Source of the DNA: Dehalococcoidia bacterium
Lineage (GTDB): Bacteria > Chloroflexota > Dehalococcoidia > Dehalococcoidales > UBA5760
Direction of reading: 5' to 3'
Length of the DNA stretch: 9,357 bases
Assembly: GCA_011176655.1 (NCBI GenBank)
Contig: DUEB01000211.1
Location: forward strand, 1-9,357
Below the pieces are notes generated by a model. That model was given only the letters and a program-made list of their open reading frames with translations. It did no database searches and was not told where the DNA came from. The position numbers and the translations under genes were made by a program. Shown in pieces: positions 5,628-9,357 of the stretch; positions within the stretch are counted from its first letter, which is position 1, and each line of letters begins with the position of its first letter.

Positions 5628-7193
5628 GTGAAGATTCTAACCACAAGTCAGATGCGCCAGGTGGAGCAGGACTGCGCCGGTATCGGCCTAGCGCCGGATA
5701 AGCTCATGGAGAACGCCGGCAAGGCCTTCGCTGAGGAAGTCAGAGGAATCCTGGGCGTCGTTAAGAAGCAGCCTATCCTGATGCTAATCGGGCCGGGCAA
5801 CAACGGTGGTGACGGCCTGGTTGCCACCCGCCACCTTCATGACTGGGGAGCCAAGGTCAGCCTCTGCCTCTTCGGGGAAAGAGCCGCAGACGACCAGAAC
5901 TTCACCCTGGTTAAGGAGCGCGCCATCGACTGCCTCAGCCTAACCGAGGATGAAAACCTAGACAGGCTGGCAAGCCTCCTGGAATCGAGTAATGCCGTTA
6001 TCGACGCTCTCTTCGGCATCGGCCAGGTCCGTCCTTTTCGCGACACGCTGAAGTCAATGCTGGAGCGGGTCAGTGATGCCAAAAGAGATAGACCATCGCT
6101 CCGCATTATCGCTCTAGACCTGCCCAGCGGGCTCAATGCCGACACCGGGGCGGTAGACCCGGCCTGCCTTTATGCCGATAACACCGTTACCCTCGGCTTT
6201 CCCAAGGCAGGCCTACTCAAGACCCCCGGTGTTGACAGAGCCGGGAGCATCACGGTAGCCGATATCGGCATACCGGCCTACCTGGTGGACGAGGTGCCCA
6301 ACGAGCTAATCGACAGAGACTGGGCCCGGTCGGTGCTGCCGCCGCGCCCGCTTCAGGCTAACAAGGGGAGCTTCGGCAGGGTGCTCGTTATCGCCGGCTC
6401 CATCAACTATATCGGGGCCGCCTACCTAGCTTCAAACGGAGCGCTCAGGGTCGGCGCCGGCCTGGTAACGCTGGCCACAGCCACGACCCTGCAACCCATC
6501 CTCGCCGCCAAACTGACCGAGGTAACCTATCTTCCCCTGCCCGAAGCCCAGCGAGGCATCATTTCACCCAGCGCCACCAAGCTCATCCACCAGTACTTAA
6601 GCGGCTACGACACCCTGCTCCTGGGCTGCGGACTGGGACAGAGCCGGGCCGCCGTGGAGTTCGTCGAGAATACCCTCCTCAAGGCCCGGGCGATACCACT
6701 GCCCCTGGTACTTGACGCCGACGCCCTGAACACCCTGGCCCGGATTCCCAACTGGTGGCAGCACTTAAGTGACGACGCCATACTTACCCCACACCCCGGC
6801 GAAATGGCCCGGCTAACCGGCACCTCCGTAGCCGATGTGCAGCGAGACCGCCCGAGTATAGCCAAGAGAGCCGCCGCAACCTGGAACAAGACCATCGTTC
6901 TCAAGGGAGCCTACACCGTGATTGCCGCCCCGGACGGACGCAGCCGGGTCTGCCCCAGCGCCAACCCCGGTCTGGCCTCGGCCGGCACCGGTGATGTCCT
7001 CAGCGGGGTTATCGTCGGACTGGTAGCCCAGGGTATGTCGCTCTTTAATGCCGCCAGCCTGGGGGTCTTTCTCCACAGCGAGGCCGGTGAGATGGTCAGG
7101 TCTCAGCTCGGCGACGCCGGTATGCTGGCCAGCGACCTTCTGCCGGCACTGCCACTGGCTATCAAGCAACTAAAAACGACAGGTTTGGACTAA
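5628..7193 (+). CDS. nnr: Bifunctional NAD(P)H-hydrate epimerase / ADP-dependent (S)-NAD(P)H-hydrate dehydratase
   Basis: Nnr repairs NADH and NADPH that have become hydrated. The N-terminal YjeF_N domain interconverts the R and S hydrates. The C-terminal ribokinase-like domain removes water from the S form at the expense of ADP. The 521-residue fused form is full length. The epimerase domain (about 1-225) shows LMENAG (26-31), GPGNNGGDGLVATRHL (55-70), DALFGIG (126-132) and DLPSGLNADTG (164-174). The dehydratase domain (about 235-515) shows NKGSFGRVLVIAGS (245-258), ALRVGAGLVTLAT (272-284), DADALN (363-368), TPHPGEMARL (387-396) and the catalytic AGTGDVLSG (452-460). The start is GTG, chosen for the GAGAGGAG ribosome site just upstream and the usual MKILT opening. 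coaX begins six bases after the stop. Both active sites look intact. Confidence 0.96.
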   Translation: MKILTTSQMRQVEQDCAGIGLAPDKLMENAGKAFAEEVRGILGVVKKQPILMLIGPGNNGGDGLVATRHLHDWGAKVSLCLFGERAADDQNFTLVKERAIDCLSLTEDENLDRLASLLESSNAVIDALFGIGQVRPFRDTLKSMLERVSDAKRDRPSLRIIALDLPSGLNADTGAVDPACLYADNTVTLGFPKAGLLKTPGVDRAGSITVADIGIPAYLVDEVPNELIDRDWARSVLPPRPLQANKGSFGRVLVIAGSINYIGAAYLASNGALRVGAGLVTLATATTLQPILAAKLTEVTYLPLPEAQRGIISPSATKLIHQYLSGYDTLLLGCGLGQSRAAVEFVENTLLKARAIPLPLVLDADALNTLARIPNWWQHLSDDAILTPHPGEMARLTGTSVADVQRDRPSIAKRAAATWNKTIVLKGAYTVIAAPDGRSRVCPSANPGLASAGTGDVLSGVIVGLVAQGMSLFNAASLGVFLHSEAGEMVRSQLGDAGMLASDLLPALPLAIKQLKTTGLD

Positions 7194-7199
7194 GATATT

Positions 7200-7967
7200 A
7201 TGCTGCTCGCTATTGACATCGGGAATACCGTTACCACGCTGGGGGTCTTCGGAGACAACGAGCTCCGGGCTACCTGGCACCTGGCCACCAATATTGACCG
7301 TATGGCCGATGAACACGCCGCCCTGCTGCTTAACCTGCTGGGCCACCAGAACCTGACACCGTCTGACGTCACCAAGGCTGCCCTGTGCTGCGTTGTCCCC
7401 CCCCTCCTGGCCACCTACGATGAGCTATTTCAGCGCTACTTCCACATCTCACCGCTGGTAATCGCCGCCGGGGTAAAGACCGGGGTGCGCATCCGCATGG
7501 AGAACCCCAAAGAGGTAGGTGCCGACCGGATTGCCAACGCCGCCGCCGCCCACCACCTCTACCAGGGCCCGGTAATCATCGTTGATCTGGGAACCGCCAC
7601 CACCTTTGATGTCGTCTCAAAGGAAGGTGACTACCTGGGGGGAGTTATTGCCCCGGGGATAAACACCGCCGCCGAGGCCCTGTTCACGCAGGCCTCCATG
7701 CTGCCCCGGGTGGAACTGGCCGCCCCCAAACAGGCCATCGGCAGCAATACCGCAAGCGCCATGCAGTCAGGCATTGTCTTCGGCTACGTGGGGCTTATCG
7801 AGGGCATAATAGCCCGCATCCAGCGGGAGCTGGGAGATAAAGCCAAGGTAGTCGCTACCGGAGGCTGGGCAGAAACCATAGCCCGCGAAACTGCGCTAAT
7901 CGAGGCGGTAAACCCCGATTTAACGCTAATCGGGCTGAGAATTATCTACTATATGAACCGGGATTAA
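7200..7967 (+). CDS. coaX: Type III pantothenate kinase
   Basis: CoaX makes 4'-phosphopantothenate from pantothenate and ATP, the first committed step of CoA synthesis. The type III enzyme belongs to the ASKHA fold, needs a monovalent cation and is not inhibited by CoA as the type I enzyme is. The 255-residue product has every hallmark: DIGNT (6-10) for phosphate binding, NPKEVGADRIANA (102-114) with the candidate catalytic Asp109, DLGTATTFD (129-137), GGVIAPG (147-153) and ATGGWAE (219-225). Start ATG 7200 puts the DIGNT motif at the usual distance from the N-terminus. There is no clear ribosome site, so translation is probably coupled to nnr, whose stop lies six bases before. coaBC, the next pathway gene, starts seven bases after this stop. 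No type I or II kinase is present in the window. Confidence 0.97.
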   Translation: MLLAIDIGNTVTTLGVFGDNELRATWHLATNIDRMADEHAALLLNLLGHQNLTPSDVTKAALCCVVPPLLATYDELFQRYFHISPLVIAAGVKTGVRIRMENPKEVGADRIANAAAAHHLYQGPVIIVDLGTATTFDVVSKEGDYLGGVIAPGINTAAEALFTQASMLPRVELAAPKQAIGSNTASAMQSGIVFGYVGLIEGIIARIQRELGDKAKVVATGGWAETIARETALIEAVNPDLTLIGLRIIYYMNRD

Positions 7968-7974
7968 GATAGAG

Positions 7975-9162
7975 ATGCTAGCTGATAAAACTGTAGTCTT
8001 AGGGGTAAGCGGCAGCATCGCCGCTTATAAAGCGGCTGACCTGGCCAGTAAGCTAACCCAGGCCGGAGCCAGGGTCAACGTGGTTATGACCGAGGCGGCC
8101 ACCAGGCTGGTAACCCCGCTTACCTTCCGCAGCCTTACCGGTAGGCCGGTGATAACCAGCCTATGGGAGTCCAGCGAGTCCGGTATCGGGCATATCACTC
8201 TGGCCGATACCGCCGACATCGTGGTCATCGCTCCGGCCACCGCCAATGTTATCGCCAGGCTGGCTGCCGGCATCGCCGACGATATGCTTACCGCTACCGT
8301 CCTGGCTACCAGGGCGCCGGTCATCATCGCCCCGGCGATGCACGCCAACATGTTTCACAACCCGGTTACCCGGGATAACCTGGCTAGACTCAGGGCCCGG
8401 GGCTTTACCATCGTGGGGCCGGTCTACGGCCGCCTCGCCTCAGGCGATACCGGCGAAGGGCGTCTCGTCGAAATCGAGCAAATCATAGACGCCGTAAGGG
8501 AGGTGCTCAAGAGAAGCGCCGACCTCAGCGGACGGCACATCGTGGTTACCGCCGGCGGCACCCAGGAACCCATCGACCCGGCCCGCCACATCGGTAACCG
8601 CTCCTCAGGCAAAATGGGCCACGCCCTGGCCGAAGCTGCCCGGGATAGAGGCGCCGAGGTGACACTGATTACCGCCCCGACTCATCTCCCCGAGCCAGCC
8701 GGTATCGAGGTTATCCGGGTGAGAACCGCCACCGAGATGAGAGAGGCCGTAGTCGAAGCCGTTAAGGAAGCCAGCGCCCTGATTATGGCCGCCGCCGTCG
8801 CCGATTACCAGCCGAAGAATCCCGCCCAAGCCAAGATTCAGAAGCAGAGCCCCGGGCTGACCCTGGAGCTAGTGAGAACCCCCGACATCCTCAGCGAGGT
8901 GAAGGGTAGCTTTATAAAGGTCGGCTTTGCCGCCGAAAGTGAGGACTTAGTCGCTAACGCCCGAAAGAAGCTAGCCCAAAAGGGGCTTGACCTTATCGTG
9001 GCTAACGACATCACCGAACCGGAGAGCGGCTTCGGCGCCGACACCAATAAAGTAACCATTTTAGATAAACAGGGCAACGTAGAGAGCCTGCCACTGATGA
9101 GCAAGCGAGAGGTAGCGGAGCGGATACTGGACAGGGTGGTGGGGCTGGTACTAACCAAATAA
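7975..9162 (+). CDS. coaBC: Bifunctional phosphopantothenoylcysteine decarboxylase / phosphopantothenate-cysteine ligase
   Basis: The fused enzyme joins cysteine to 4'-phosphopantothenate (CoaB, CTP-dependent in bacteria) and decarboxylates the product to 4'-phosphopantetheine (CoaC, FMN-dependent). At 395 residues it is full length. The CoaC half (1-180) has GVSGSIAAYKA (10-20) for FMN, the catalytic His73 in GHITLAD, APATANVIA (86-94) and PAMHANMF (120-127). The substrate lid reads LASGDTGEGRL (154-164), with Ser156 where the E. coli enzyme has the functional Cys of ACG. The CoaB half (186-395) has TAGGTQEPID (192-201), IGNRSSGKMG (206-215), AAAVADYQPK (272-281), the lysines around KIQK (287-290) and VANDI (342-346). 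The ribosome site is weak, and it follows coaX by seven bases, so coupling is likely. Apart from the Cys-to-Ser change it looks fully functional; His in PAMHANM instead of Asn is a known variant in some branches. Confidence 0.97.
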   Translation: MLADKTVVLGVSGSIAAYKAADLASKLTQAGARVNVVMTEAATRLVTPLTFRSLTGRPVITSLWESSESGIGHITLADTADIVVIAPATANVIARLAAGIADDMLTATVLATRAPVIIAPAMHANMFHNPVTRDNLARLRARGFTIVGPVYGRLASGDTGEGRLVEIEQIIDAVREVLKRSADLSGRHIVVTAGGTQEPIDPARHIGNRSSGKMGHALAEAARDRGAEVTLITAPTHLPEPAGIEVIRVRTATEMREAVVEAVKEASALIMAAAVADYQPKNPAQAKIQKQSPGLTLELVRTPDILSEVKGSFIKVGFAAESEDLVANARKKLAQKGLDLIVANDITEPESGFGADTNKVTILDKQGNVESLPLMSKREVAERILDRVVGLVLTK

Positions 9163-9190
9163 GCGCAAAGAGAGGCGAAGCCCTTGAGAG

Positions 9191-9268
9191 AAATCCCCCT
9201 TAGTCCCCCTTTGCCAAAGGGGGGGGACTTCTCCCTTTCTTAAAGCGAGAGTAAGAGGGATTTTATTA
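9191..9268. repeat. Nested palindromic repeat (REP/MITE-like), possible terminator of the coaBC operon
   Basis: Outer arms AAATCCCCCTTA (9191-9202) and TAAGAGGGATTT (9252-9263) are inverted copies with one mismatch. Inside, AGTCCCCCTTTG (9202-9213) is matched by CAAAGGGGGGGGACT (9215-9229), which has three extra Gs. The right outer arm runs into TTTTATT (9261-9267), so on the plus strand the whole fold could end transcription 30 to 100 bases after coaBC. C-rich CCCCCTTAGTCCCCCTTTG palindromes of this kind occur as dispersed repeats in several bacterial phyla; that is from general knowledge. No gene lies inside, and I see no clear target-site duplication. Confidence 0.65.
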
Positions 9269-9269
9269 G

Positions 9270-9299
9270 TTGCCAGGGATTAACAAATAATCCTATGAA
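9270..9299 (+). promoter_or_regulatory. Candidate promoter of the gene at the right edge
   Basis: TTGCCA (9270-9275) and TATGAA (9294-9299) are separated by 18 bases, with five and four consensus matches. The expected transcript start near 9306 leaves a very short leader before ATG 9320. It lies just right of the palindromic repeat, so the next gene could be transcribed separately from coaBC. Confidence 0.35.
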
Positions 9300-9319
9300 C
9301 CGAGCCTAGAAAGGTAAGT

Positions 9320-9357
9320 ATGACCGAATCAGCGCAGACCCAGTTTGACATGCCCAA
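9320..9357 (+). CDS. N-terminal fragment of a gene running off the right edge, possibly valyl-tRNA synthetase
   Basis: ATG 9320 opens MTESAQTQFDMP and the frame continues past the window end. An AAAGG ribosome site lies five bases upstream. Only 12 full codons are visible, too few for a family assignment. The hydrophilic start ending in MP followed by Lys or Asn would suit the lead-in of a class I tRNA synthetase such as ValS, but this is a guess. The plus-strand orientation follows the coaBC operon, with a repeat in between. Confidence 0.45.
   Translation, partial: MTESAQTQFDMP

Overview
The window is a stretch of GC-rich bacterial chromosome carrying housekeeping and accessory metabolic genes. 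No CRISPR array, transposase, phage gene, rRNA or tRNA was recognised. Gene content and protein style (a Mut7-C RNase, a GlcD-type oxidase, a fused Nnr, type III pantothenate kinase, and a 57-residue Cys protein I associate with Dehalococcoidia) suggest a Chloroflexota/Dehalococcoidia-like organism. That placement is inference from memory, not from a search.

Layout. Left of about 1,600 everything is on the minus strand: a decayed HtpX-type M48 membrane metalloprotease that runs off the left edge (1-527), a TspO/MBR membrane protein (606-1091), and a small four-cysteine protein (1380-1553). Each has a plausible promoter of its own. A divergent intergenic region (about 1554-1740) then switches to the plus strand. 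Next come a CorA-type metal transporter (1741-2688) closely followed by a metallo-beta-lactamase-fold hydrolase (2698-3465). After an AT-rich promoter/palindrome come a Mut7-C RNase-domain protein (3559-4056) and a GlcD/D-lactate-dehydrogenase-like FAD oxidase (4082-5494). A weak terminator and a good promoter lead into a tight three-gene operon: nnr (5628-7193), coaX (7200-7967) and coaBC (7975-9162). The right end holds a nested palindromic repeat (9191-9263), a possible promoter, and the first 12 codons of another gene.

How the genes work together. The best-supported unit is nnr-coaX-coaBC, with gaps of only 6 and 7 bases. CoaX phosphorylates pantothenate. CoaBC then adds cysteine and decarboxylates to give 4'-phosphopantetheine, the core of coenzyme A synthesis. 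Nnr repairs hydrated NAD(P)H, so the operon joins CoA synthesis to cofactor repair. The CorA/MBL and Mut7-C/FAD-oxidase pairs are probably co-transcribed, but no shared pathway is evident from sequence.

The most notable observations are: the HtpX gene carries a frameshift, a probable nonsense codon and loss of the first zinc-binding His, with the frameshift lying inside a perfect 11-bp inverted repeat; the 57-residue Cys protein; a perfect 16-bp palindrome directly over a consensus -10 box; and the nested palindrome after coaBC. I did not find a convincing new multi-gene system here.
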